A stretch of 64,000 bases of DNA, taken from NCBI RefSeq assembly GCF_029227915.1, contig NC_079884.1:8432001-8496000 (forward strand), in the 5' to 3' direction. Below the pieces are notes generated by a model. It made no database searches, had not been told where the DNA came from, and was given only the letters and a program-made list of their open reading frames with translations. Every line of letters starts with the position of its first letter. The stretch's first letter is position 1. Of this stretch, positions 1 through 13,100 are shown one piece after another. A program made the position numbers and the translations under genes. The stretch is from Hydractinia symbiolongicarpus (taxonomy: Eukaryota > Cnidaria > Hydrozoa > Anthoathecata > Hydractiniidae).

Positions 1-536
1 AGAAATGAGAAATTTAAGAAGGATATGGAGGCAGATTTGGATATACTAAAAGTAAGTCTTGTTGTTATTTTTGCTGATGGTGAACACATCTTATTAGAAT
101 GTCCATATTTTTGACCACTGGGCAACTTAGTTCAAAATTTGAGAGGGTTAAACGTTTTCTTGGAACTAGAAATGCTCAACTCACCAAAAATATGTAATTT
201 TTTCTTTGAATATTGATGTATACACGTTTTCATTTGTCTTTGTAGCGACAGATTTATAGCTGCGAAAGTTGCACAGCTGCCCTAGTGAAGGGTCTGTATA
301 AAAACGATCAGACCAACGATGAAGCTTCACCGCAAAAGAACTCACTCTCCTCCTTATTGATTAAAGATGATACCGAAGAACAATTAAGAAACTTAGAAGC
401 TGAACTTATACAAACCAAAGTTGCTCTTGCGGAGGAGAAAAACAGAGGTGATGAAATCGAAATGAGGTTACATCAATACGCGGCTGCTGCTGAGAAACCA
501 TGGTACAAAAAAGTAGCGATCAACAGTAAGCGCTGA
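1..536 (+). CDS. C-terminal exons of a coiled-coil protein, RABGAP1/EVI5-like (partial)
   Basis: Two exons are visible: 1-51 (donor GTAAGT at 52) and 246-536 (acceptor TTTGTAG, stop TGA at 534-536). They join in frame and give the last 113 residues of a protein that starts upstream of the window. The tail has a charged heptad-like stretch beginning EEQLRNLEAELIQTKVALAE and ends in an aromatic-basic patch (KPWYKKV). This resembles the coiled-coil C-terminus of RabGAP proteins of the RABGAP1/RABGAP1L/EVI5 group, where a 'LE.EL.QTK..L.E' stretch precedes a Trp-containing tail. Those proteins stimulate GTP hydrolysis by Rab GTPases through a TBC domain, which would lie outside this window. The coiled coil is seen directly; the family name is an inference from a short, compositionally biased segment. 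Another long coiled-coil protein is possible. Confidence 0.55.
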
Positions 537-3500
537 TTTTAACAGTGGCTAATTGGTAATATAATTTCGTGTATTGCTTACACGTTTACAAGTGTACTTC
601 CAAAGCATCATGGGTTACTCCAATGATGTCAAATCGGTCAGGATATTAGTTAATTTTTTTCCTTTACAAATATCGATAAATTCTTCAATTACTGATCCCA
701 AATAATTGTTGAATTAATATTGTATTAAGGAGAGAGACTAGTAGAAATATTTTTTGACCACATAGAAAGCCGATAAATATCAATTCGCTTCAAGTAAGAT
801 CTACGAAATTCAGAAGAAATTATTATTTTTCGTGTTCGTCATGTTTTTTTTCGCAGATTACATTTTATTGTTTATTTTTCCGAATTGTTTATTTATGTTA
901 AAGGAGAAATTTCTCTAGTGTAAAGAAAACAGAAAAGACATATCGTCTAATATAACCTACTTTGGACATGATAATAAATTCTCGTGGGACGGTATGCTAC
1001 GTAATTTATTTTGGTTTGATCTGAAGTAAGCTGGTGCGTTGATGCAAGATATTTCGAATGTCTCTCCATCGAAGCACTGTTTTTATTCAATCACACCCCA
1101 TACATGTGTTGAATTACATTCCAACTAAATTTAAAGAAACATATCAGCATTTCCTTTCCTACAACGGATGTCATGTTCCAAATAGGACATTTTTTCTATT
1201 GTATATAATACTTCAAAATACTACAATTATATGTTTTATTTTGTTTTAACAAATGTTTAGATGTTAACATATTTAAAAATCGAATTTTCGATAAAATCTA
1301 TTAACGTCACTCCGCAGAAAAGCATAAGCATGAACATTTCTAAGTTATTACGGCAAAACATCAAGGTTGAAATTATGTAAGTACTTTCTGAGACTAAACG
1401 CCGGCTGTTGAGTCCCAGATGAAAAATCTCTTCTTCGCACTTCTCTTCCAACTCCTAAAGAAAGAGAGTTTAAAACCTATATACAGGATTCTTTGATTGC
1501 GGTTATGTGCAAAATAGATAAACGGTGAAATATTCGATTTTTTTAGTTTTCTATTTGCTATTGTATTTTTTATTTTGATAAAGTTGTATAAGTAAATTAT
1601 ATAAAGATAATATTCAAAACTTTATTATTATTTTTTCCTTTACTCAGTCCTTTGCAACAAGTTGAAACGTGAATTAAAGAACGTTGTAATATTGACCCCT
1701 CCCGAGTTTGCGCAGCCATTTTTGGAAAGCACACAACACTAGTAGGGGTCTAGTTAATGAAGGGGTAGGGTAGGAAGAGGGGCTTTTATTGATGCAATTT
1801 CATACTGTGGTCAATCTTGAGGGTTAAATAACAAAACGTGCGAGCCTCCTTGGTCACTAACTACAAAAAAGATCCAAATCTGCAATCTCGGCCCTTCGAC
1901 ACCAAACCTTCACTCCAACTAACATTTATTATCAGATACATTTAGTAAGATTAAAACGCAAGAAATAGCGCCATTAAGAGGTATTCAACTACAAATCTAA
2001 AACACACATTTTATTTTGTCTCTTAAGTCACAGTCACAAAGTTGAGCACTGAAAGTTGCTTGTGATTATTTGCTGCTCGGTACTGGTTAACTTTTGAGTT
2101 GGTTGGAAAAATAATTGTGGTGTTGTTATTTATTACTACAGATTCAATGGAAAATGAAAAGAAAAAGAACTAAAATACAAAGTTATGCCACGGACAAAAA
2201 TAGTTTAGCACATTTTTCTCTTCGATAATTATTGTAAACAGCTAAAGTTTAGAATCATTAAATATAAGTATACTGGATACGAAGTTTACGACATAACGAC
2301 ATGTTCTTTTTTTGAGAAATTTCTCTTTTAAGAATTCTGTGAGAGTAGCCAATAATAATTCTATTAAATATTCATTCTGTATGAATTCAAGCCAGAGCAT
2401 AGATATTCATCAACTCAATGGATTTATAAAAACATGAATCGACGTGTAAATTTTCAATGCATTGATGAATTTATCATCTCACTAATAAGAATAATTTATG
2501 ATACCGCAAAAAAAATATTTAACATTAAATTTTTTTAATGCTTTTGTATTTATTTAAGCGAACGATCGAAAAAAAAAATTATAATTTTATTTTCAACAGA
2601 AATGGAAAAGTGAATTTATAATTTTTAAATGACGGTAAGAATAGTTTATTTCTGATGTGATATCATCTTTGTTGTAATATCTCAGGAACAAAAAAATCTT
2701 GTGTTGGATGATATTTTAGGAAAAATGCTTAAAACTTGATGAAGTAGAGAAGTGCCCCCTAAGTCTCTCAATTTGGCTTACATTACTTCAAAAACCTGTT
2801 TTGGGGTGTAAGGGTCTATACCCGTAAAGTGTGTCAAGAGTCTGGATTTTGAAAGAAAGATAAAGAAGCCTAAACAATATATTGTAAATATGCGATCTCT
2901 TATTTAAAAAAGTAGAATTAGCACAAAATGTTTGATACTTGATGTTCTCTAAGTAAAATACAGACAAGTTTCTCAGAAAAAAATAGTTTTGCTTGACCCA
3001 TTGTTAGGAGTGTTCACTGCAAAGAGGTCAGTTTTACATGACAATGTAAATTGGTTGATATCTGTTATAAAGACCCGCTGCAAGTTTTTGTTCGTGATTT
3101 CATCTGTTCCTGATTCCCGTACAGATAGAAAGGCAGTCTACCTCGTTTCCAAGGCATTTTGCCTTGTTGATGAGGTTGATAGTGGCGAAAAGGCTATTTT
3201 TGGCCACTTCAACTTGTAACATTCATACATAAACACATTTTTGTACAAGTATGTTTTTATTTTCTTGAAGCTTGGTTAAAAGATTCACCTGGTTAATTAA
3301 CCCCTTGGACAAATTTGCGCAAATAAATTTTGGTGCTAGTTTTAGACATGATAAATTTTAAAAACGAAACTTGGGTTTATGTACTAAGTTAACAAATACT
3401 GGAATCTCTCTAAACCAGACAATACCGGTGCAAAAAATGCCCGCTTTATGGAGAAGCCCGCTTTATAGCGATTTTGTCAAGAATATAGTTTTAAGCAGAA

Positions 3501-4119
3501 TTTTAACTGAAAAAAAATTTTCAAGCTTAACTTTACGACGATTGTAAATTAGGAGATTATGTATTCAGGCATAAAGCATTCTTCATTACAAAAATAGGCC
3601 ATGAAAAATATTCGCAAAGTACTTTGTATTGACGCCGGCTGTTTTCCATTCTTTAGTTGAAGATTTAAAAAAGCATTCGATGATGTCTGAAATTGAAAAA
3701 TGTAATTGGTGATTGCAATTGGTCATTTTTGCAACATTTTGAAAGCTAATATGAATGTGTACTTATACTAATATAAGAAAATGTAAAAATTGATAATTTT
3801 GTCATTCTATTTTTATAATGTTCGCTTTATAGGGAGCGGGTATAGTGAGAAATTTAATTTGGTGCGAAAAATTGTCCGTCTTATTGAGGGTCCATTTTTA
3901 TGACTGATCGCGTTTTAGAAACTATTTTATAAGAGTTAAGCCTAAGATCTGTCTTTTTCCAAGTAACACTGTCCGTCTTCTAGAGTTAGAGCAGGATTTC
4001 ACTGTAAAACGAAAAAAAATAGCGGCAATAAAACCATAAAAGAAAACATACGTAACTGTTATTCATCTATTTTTCTTCTTAGCTATCAAAAAGTACGACC
4101 AACTGCACAACAGCACAAC
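537..4119. other. Intergenic region: 3' flank of gene 1, repeats, upstream part of the CaV2 gene
   Basis: AT-rich sequence without a convincing exon. A 76-codon ORF at 2989-3219 has no recognisable motif and no clear splice context. The last part holds a MITE-like repeat (about 3398-4008). At 4081-4082 a pyrimidine-rich AG is a plausible acceptor just before the CaV2 start exon, so a 5' leader or an additional N-terminal exon probably lies here. I cannot place it. Confidence 0.4.
3398..4008. repeat. Possible pogo/Tigger-like MITE
   Basis: The left end (about 3398) reads like TACTGGAATCTCTCTAAACC. The reverse complement of the right end (about 4008) reads TTTTACAGTGAAATCCTGC and then CTCTAACTCTAGAAGACGG. 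Both resemble the CAGT.(A)AACCTCTCTA termini of pogo/Tigger-type non-autonomous elements. Internal blocks such as 'CGCTTTATAG' recur in inverted context. The termini are imperfect, so boundaries are approximate. Confidence 0.35.
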
Positions 4120-7100
4120 ATGACATCAAGAAAACAATCAGTAGCTCAATCGGGATCTGGCACTAGTCAAACACCAATGATGGACACTCCAGTTGTGCAC
4201 GAAATGTACCCAACCAATCACCTTTTTGTACTCTCACCAACCAATCCATTTCGAAAACTGTGTGTTCGAATTAGCACTTCAAAGGTATCCTTTTTAATAA
4301 GAAGTCGACTCTCTAATTAGCGGACACTTTTTTGGTACATTCACTTTTTGTTTGTAATTACAGGTTTACGTTGTTTGAAGAGTCTCATTTTCCCGCTATA
4401 ATTGAAGTATTTTTTGTAAGGATTTGACAGTGGTATTGCTGATGCAATCACTTTTTATTTGTTAACTAGAGGTGTCCGCTTTTTAAAGTGTCGAAAGTCG
4501 ACTGTGACATTTATACTATAATTAGATCTTCTGCGCTTTTTTATAACTTTCCTCAAGTCATAAAGTATACGAAGAGTTGACTGCTGTAAGACAGTCCTAA
4601 ATTAATTCGCAGCAGTTGATATATGTGAAACGAAGCATTCCAATCAAGTCGTAAATAAACAGATATTTTTTAACTTTCTAATCAGGCATTTGATATGTTC
4701 ATTTTATTGGCTATTGTCGTGAACTGCATCATGATGGCAATTGATGCTCCATTGCCAGGAGATGATAAATCGCAAATGAATGACAACATTGTAAGTAATT
4801 TTGTTTAACCTTCTTTTGCGTCGCCATATTTACGGAATCGCCCTCTCGAGAGTGTTTTCGATCTTTTAGACTTTAGTATTATGTTAAAAGTCTAAAAATT
4901 TCTGCTGCAAGGTACATTTGCTAGTCGATAGATATATCATAAGTGCACAGCACATAATGCAGCTAGTTTTGCATCGAGGTTACCAACAAATCAGAACATT
5001 TTTTTTTTACTTTTTAGGCAAGTTTGGAGATATATTTATTGGGTATATTTATTGCTGAGTCATTCTTCAAAATAGTTTCGCAAGGATTTTTGTTACATCC
5101 CGACTCGTATTTAAGAAGTGGATGGAACATATTGGATTTTACAGTAGTCGTAACAGGGTAAGTCAGGGGGCGGTATGACGCTTCGTTGGGTAAAGAAGTG
5201 ATATTCTTAATCCACATAAATCTCCTTTAATCCTTATTTCTAACAGTGTTGGTTGGACGTTTTTAAAAAAATGTTCTTTGTATAAAACGTTTAAGCTTGT
5301 GGCTTTAAAGTTTAGACTTTTCCAGCGCCTGTTGGATCTTTTTATATATTTCTCGCTACAAAATCTGATCAAAACTTGATGAACTTTGAAATCTTTCTAA
5401 GATTTGCATTAATTTTATTCACCTAAGTATCAATTGTTGTGGCTGAAAGTTTTTGCTTTTCAGCTTTTCTCGCAAAATTTAATGTTGCGGTACAAAGATT
5501 TTGCAAATTGCAAAAAATGCAAATAGCGATATTTTCCACCTTTTTATCAAGCAAAAACTATGTACAAATTTATCTAATTTTAAAAGGTTAAGTTATCATG
5601 AACTGTGTTGTGCTGATGAACAGCAAAAGTTTTGTTCTGAGATTTTGAAAATCTAGGGGATAAGGTTTTGCAACGGGGCCGCGTGTGAGAAAAGACTTCA
5701 GAGAATTTAAGACTGGTCACACTAGCTATGCTTAGAAATAGACAATAAGGTTGAATTTTTTGTCATACGAGAGAGACCATATAACTACAAATCAAAACTG
5801 AAAGCGGCGAAAAGGCCTTTACTGCAAAATGCTGTCCAATCTATCTTTCACCTTGATTTGTGAAATATATGACAGAGTGATGAGTAGTTCAAAAAAGGTA
5901 TGTTACCTGTTTACCATTAGCTATACTACAAATAAGGTACTATTGTCAGTGCACAATGCCCAAACCGAATCAGTTATCTGGGGAGATTTTCTGATTTTAT
6001 ATCATTATTTATTCAGGATTACATTTTCCATATTTGAGCTACATTTTTGTTGCAAGATTACAAGAGTATACATTCTGTTTTTATCCTTTTGTGAATAATT
6101 TATTGCCAAGTACATGGAATCACAGTCCTGATATTTACTTGTCCAAGTGATTACGTAATGGCGTGCAGAAATGGAGGTAAAAATGTAAACAAACCAAGCG
6201 GACATGTTACTTCCATTTCTGTGCACGCAGGGAAAACACGGCACAACGATTGAGTGTATAGTGATAGATGACGTGCATATGTTGGAGGATATACCCGGTC
6301 AGGAGGAGCCATAGCTTCAATGGGGAGTCCTAGAGTATTTAATGCTCATTTTAACCTATGAGACCCAATTAGGGTCCTTGCTCTGCCAAAGAACTACCTG
6401 TACAACAAAAGACACACAGTGTGCCATCTCCCTCATTTCCCACATAGTATGATAACATTCACTTGTCCATATTACCACCAACTTCTGTAGGACAAGGGAA
6501 AATATCTGTATATATGTGCAAATATCTAAATATTTGATTTTGATGATGTCAGCAATGAGTAGTCAATGCACCATTTTTTTGTTTGAAAACTTTGTTTAGT
6601 ATTTGTGTGTATATATATATAGCTTAAAATGCAGATTAAGAAACAACCGAAGGTCAAAGAGATATTGCGGTTTAACATTTTCTAAAGGCGTGGAACCTGT
6701 TGGTTTCGAATTGATTAAATGGGCCAGGCTTTGACTTGACTAAGTTTGATCTCGAGTGGTCCCAAATGAACTGCATGATGTGAAAAACTGACATCACCAC
6801 CTTCTTTCTAAGTTATCAACCCTGAAAGTGCATTGTAATGACTTCACTTTCATATTACTATTATTATCGTTGTTTATCGTTGAAATGATGTAATGTTTAA
6901 ATAGTCAATAAAGAATTAAGACTTTTTTTTAATTTGCACATTCTTAGAGTAAAAAATGTCTCCTTAAGAAAGCTGGTTCAGTATTCTCAGTCACAGACAA
7001 ACTAAGCCTAATAATATAGGAGACGAAAAAAGACCAGAGTCAGCTATTTTGAAATAATATAGTCGAATTTGCTTTTTCAAATTACGGTAGTGTTTTACTT

Positions 7101-10100
7101 CTTTAAGGATAAAATAATATTCCTCATGCGAGATGTTAGAGTTTTCTACTGCTTTTGAAATGAGGCTCGAGATGGAGTCTATGCTCAGGTCAAATCTTCA
7201 GCTGAGGTGCTACCAGAACCAAAAAAGATTTAACGAATAGTAAAAAAGTAAAATAATGGTCTTGTCCTTCCAGTCTCAATGCACTACGGCGTCCAAAGTC
7301 ATTTTCCTTTATGACACATTGTGGCAAAAATAAAATGGAGAAAAGACATAGTTATTGACATTAGCATAAGATTTATTTGAAGGTAAAAGGTTTGCATTTT
7401 ACAGAGTGTGTGCACAATAAAGTATTATTTATTTATTTATTGTTTTGTTTTGTTTTAATAGAATTCTTGGAATGCCAGAAGTTGGCCTAGCAGAACAAGC
7501 TGGACCAATGAAAGTTATAAAAGCTGCAAGAGTACTTCGTCCATTAAAGCTAGTGTCTGGAATTCCAAGTTAGTGTCAATACTCATTTTCATACTTTAGG
7601 CAACATTCTAGTAAATGGAATTGTTAATACCGGTTAATACCACACACATATATATAGAGAGAGGAACTAGCATCCTAACAAAATAGATAAAGCAACCTTG
7701 ACAACTTACTCCATTTTAATGATCATGTGGTTTCATTTTAAGTTTTTTCAAGACAAAGTGAGGCCTTATACCAAAGCTGTACAAAAATATCTCATTACTT
7801 TTATTGACAGACAAGCTGTACCCATTTTTCCACTTTGGATATTTCAGCCCTAGGACTTAAGTAGAAAACACCTTATCACCATGGGTCCCACTTTGTGTGG
7901 AACACTATATTGCCTGCTTTCTCCAAATTTTGATGTTGCAGTATATACATTGTAGTTTGTAATGATTTAAAAGCTTAAATATTTTTTTTTCTATTACTGT
8001 ATGAATTTATTTTGTTTCTGTGTAGGTTTACAAGTCGTTATGAGTGCCATTTTAAAGTCAATGGCCTCCTTGTTGCAGATTTGTTTACTAATTGGATTTG
8101 TTATTGTTATCTATGGCATTGTGTTTTTATCACTTCTTGTTGGAAAATTTCATTACACATGTTTTTACCAAAATACTACAAGTACGTTTTCATATATATT
8201 TAATTAAACCACAATTATGTATATTTTAAATCTTACCTATTTTTAAGAAAATGACAATTTCTCACCAGTAATTCAAACTCAGAGACCATACTTTAGAACA
8301 TGTTTGTTTTTTGAAGAAATTGACTTACTTAAGGCAGTTTGCTAAAAAAAATCAAGGAATTTGCACTAATTAGACTTTTGTTAGGTTATGCTAATTGGGG
8401 TGAGGCGTTTGTTTGAAGGGGCCATGTATATAAAATAGATCTAACAATTGCAGTATATTTTTCAATATTTACCTTATTAGGAAGCAATGAGTTATTCTTT
8501 TTTTTGGTTTGTACAAAGAAGATTTTATAAACTTATGTGCTTTCAATGTGTTTTTCTTTAGTTATATATGAGGAGGGTTACCTATGTGGTTCACGTCCAT
8601 GTCCAGCGGGGAAAAATCTTGAGTGTAAAGAATTTTGGGATGGACCAAACTTTGGCATAACAAGCTTTGACAATATATTAATAGCATGCTTAACTGTTTT
8701 TGTATGCATCACTTGTGAAGGTTGGACTGATACAATGTATTGGGTGAGTACAAATACAGATATTTACACTTTTGTTAAAAATTAGTGTATTAAAAAGTAA
8801 AAATATATAGTGACCAATTTTTACTTTAACCATGTGCATATTTGGTTGATTTTTTCAGTTTTCAAACTAAATTGGTCATATTTAATGAAATGTTTTAGGT
8901 TTTGTCATGTTTGATCTAAGCACACATGCTCATCAACACTTGCAAAAAGCACATTATAAAACTATGAAAAAAATGCACAATTTATTGAACTTAGATCTCC
9001 TTTCTTTTCCTCAGAAGGACCTTTGCAGAAAAAAGTTCAAAAGTCACTTCCATTTTCTTGTATTCCCTGGGTACAATGCCATGTTCCTCCCACATGAAAA
9101 CACACCATAGGGTTCCAATCCTTGCAACTCTTTTTTTTACATTTATCTTGTTTTGCTTGTGCACAGTTATTGTATATTTATTGTTTAGAGTTTTGATGTA
9201 TCTGATGCAGATGGTTTGTATATGTGGCTGTTTTATTACACTTTAAATGTTATTGGATCACAATTTATGTTGAATTTAGTGTGTGGTGTCCTTAGTGGGT
9301 ACGTAGTAAATTTTGTTAATACATTGTTTCCAGAAAAAAAAATTGTTCGCTATTGCTGTGAAGATTTTTGCTCATCTTAATTCTTTTACAAAAACTCTTG
9401 TTCTTGTTGTTGTTGTTTTTGTTGTTATCTGCTTGCTCCACCTGTAATTTGTTTTTATGTTTCTAAATTTAGAGAGTTTAGTAAAGAAAAAGAAAGAGTG
9501 GAAAATAGAACTGCATTTTTAAAAGAACGTGCTGAAGAAGCGGCTGCAGAAAACTATGAAGATTGGGTTACAGCTGGACAACTAGAAAAAGCAAAAGAAG
9601 ATGAAGAAAGATGTAATTTATAAGCTTTAGTATATCTTGTAGACCTTTATAAACAAGAAATTATTTTCCTCAAGAAAAAAATCTATAGCTTGTCCTAGAT
9701 GTAAATAAAAAAACCTATCCTTAAATAAACAGTTATTCAAAAAACACCCTTCAAATCAACATTTATGCAAAAAAAAACTGGAAGTAATTTTCGTTAACAC
9801 TGTTAGTCACTGCCATGGTATAAAGAGTTTGAATATGAATTTAGTTGAGAATTGGGACTTATTTTAAGTTAGCAAAGATCAAAAACGAAAATTATTCAAA
9901 GGCTTATTAATGGCAAGAATGTAGAAAGTAAAGTTTGAGCAGCCTAGAGAAGCTAATGTGATTGCTCTTGATGTTAAACCATACTAATTTCTGCAGAGGT
10001 GTCTAACTGTTATTCTTATAGAAAGCCACAGAGTGACATGTAAGTTATAAGTAACTAAGAACATGTTTTGTTTAGTGAGAATAGCTGCTGAAGCAGCTGC

Positions 10101-13100
10101 AGCTGAAGAAGAAGGAGAAGATGAAGGAGTTGAAGCTCCAACGCAGTGAGTTTTAATTGCATACATTGTGTATTATTGTTAACCTTCAAAATTTTGCAAG
10201 CGTGCTATACACGTTGCATATTAAACTGTATGCAATCTTCTGTAAGTGTCAGACATTGAAATGTTTTGTTTACTAGGATTTATTCTACAGGAACTTTGGA
10301 ATTCTGCATAGAATGTTTCTATTTTTAGACAGACTTTATTTCAAGTTTTTACCTCAAGTGTTTATCTAATTTAGACTGTTGCAAATACAATAATAACCGA
10401 TTACCCTGTGCTGGAAAAAAATATTGCCCTCAGTCATTGCACCGACAACGCAAGCTTAGTCGGCACTTAGACTTTGGGCCATATTTTGCGGTACATCTCA
10501 GGGTAATAGGTTACTATTGTATTGAAAATTATAGAATTGTACTTAATTTAATATCACGCTACACTTTTGACATATTTTTAGAATTGGGTGCTTTCAAAAA
10601 ATAAAGATGAGAAACAGCATAATTCGTGCAAAACTTAAAGTTGTGATGTTATCAGCGTTTATGTATTGGTTTGTCATTTTTCTTGTGTTTTGTAATTCTG
10701 TCTCTGGAGCAATACAACATTATCGGCAGCCCCAATGGATCTCAGATATCATATGTAAGATATTTTTCACCTTCCTTTAATATGGTCTACAAAATCTACA
10801 AAAAAATATTTTGAATGACTTTTGATGTTCTGTATATAATTTGCTACCTATTTTTAGCTATATCTGACAATTTGTTCCTGGCATTCTTCTTTTCTGAAAT
10901 GTGTCTCAAACTGTATTCCCTTGGGCCAAGTTTATACTTTGCATCAAAGTTTAATAAATTTGATTTTGTGGTAAGCGATTATTTTTTGATACTACAAAAA
11001 ATTATCAACCGATAAGCAATTTATGTTGTAGCTAAAAACTTTATGCATCCTGTTAATTTCAGGTTGTAATTTCTGGTTTGGTTAACATGGCTTTGTCAAA
11101 AACTAAAGGCATTAACTTAGGTATACCAGTACTTCGACAGCTGAGATTAATGAGACTCTTCAAGTATACATCGTAAGTGCTAATTTTCAATATATTTGAA
11201 TGTAACTGAAATGTAACTAAACAACAGCAACCACAATGTTGAAACACACTAATTCACAATTTGCAATTGTTTGTCTTATAGATATTGGGGTGCAATGAAA
11301 AACTTGGTAAAATCAATTCTAGACAGTATGGCATCAATTTTAAGTTTATTGGTTTTGCTGTTTTTGTTTTTGATGATATTTGCACTGCTTGGGATGCAAG
11401 TGTTCGGAGGAACGTAAGTTACACAATACTTGTTATAAGCCTTGTTATAAACTTAGATCCTTGCTGATCCATTTGTCTATTGTGCGAAAATAAACATTAA
11501 CACAGAATGGTGTTTGTTTTTGCTTGCCTCTCGAGACAGTATCTAAACTGCAGATGTTACTAATTTTAACTTTGTGTAATATTTGTAACTGTTTTTTCTC
11601 TAGCTTCAGAGCAAATGGTTATCCTCAATCTAGAACAAATTTTGATGACTTCTTTAATGCTATGTTAGCAGTCTTTCAGGTAAGAAACGTTTGATCGTGG
11701 TTGTTTAGCAATTCCAGTACCTTTCCTCTTTCTAAAGCATTTCCTAATTTCTTTCTTTTCTGCAGATTATAACAGGTGAAGATTGGAATTTTGTGATGTA
11801 TGAAGGTGTTGTTGCACTTGGTGGACCAAGAAGCCCAAAGGGACTTGCTGCGTCATTATATTTTGTTGGTGTTACAGTGCTTGGAAATTGTATCCATTTC
11901 TTTTTTACATTGCAATTCTGCAATTAGTCTCGATATGTTTATTTCTTGTTTTGCTAATCATTTTCATTATTTTTCTTAACATCACAGATGTCTTACTTAA
12001 TGTGTTTTTGGCTATTGCTGTGGATAATTTAACAATGTCTGATGAAGAGGAAGGAGCAGTTGCGGAGGAGGAGGCTGCAAGAGAGGAGCACATGCAAGAA
12101 GTCAGAGAAAAATACGCTCCACCTGGTTCCAAGTATTGCAACACTTAATACTCTTTACTGTGATATAGTTTCAAAATACTGTTGAGGTTATAGATCACAT
12201 CAAATTATATAATTTATCTTTTCTTTTATTAGGGTTGGAGATGTGACAGCACGTAGCGCAGTATGTCTTTTTTTTGTATATTCAAGTACCTTTTTTTGGT
12301 TGGACTACACAATTGACAACAAATTTTAACAACCAAATTGTAAACTCCAATGTAAACATGGATAAGAATTAGGATCCGTTTACCATTCCATTTTTTAGAA
12401 AGAGGTGTAGAAAATTTACATTTGCGTTTGCTAATAAGTTTCATGAATTTAATGTTATGTTTAAATCAATCATGCTGCATCAGCAATAAAAAGAAATTCA
12501 CGACTAAGCTGAATTGTGTTTTAGGAAAGTATTGAACCTGCTACAGATGACGAAGAAGGAGGAGTGATTATGGGAGAATTTGATACTGTTCCAACTGAAG
12601 GTTTTAACGATTTTACATATATGTCTTGCGATGGCTGATTATTCAACCAATTTAAGCAAGTTATGTAAACTTTCTTTTCTTATTACTAGGTGGCACAATG
12701 CAGGCAGGAGAAGGTTTCCTGGAGAATTTAAAAAATCCAGGAAGAATGACTGGTAATATACATCAATCTGAAGGATCAGAGATGCTGCAAGTTAATACAC
12801 TTTTTATATGCTTTCCAAGTAACCCGTAAGTAACTTATCAATAAGTCATTTGTAATAACTATTTCGTTGTAACCTCAATGTCATTTAAAAATTCAAAAAC
12901 ACAAATCTCCTTGTTTGTACACTACTAGCATAGTTACTAAACCATAAAAGTGATAGCGCTTACAGAAATGGTAAGAAACAACACATTAGTTTAACAGTTG
13001 GCTACAACCAAGCATTTTACCATAAAAGTTTCTTGACCAATCAAATTGGATTTTAAAATTTAAGGCTAACCTATTTCTATCTATATATTTTTTACTGGGT

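Noticed and set aside
2989-3219. 76-codon ORF upstream of CaV2
   Set aside because: No recognisable motif, no splice partner, and it lies in repeat-rich spacer; could not be supported as an exon.
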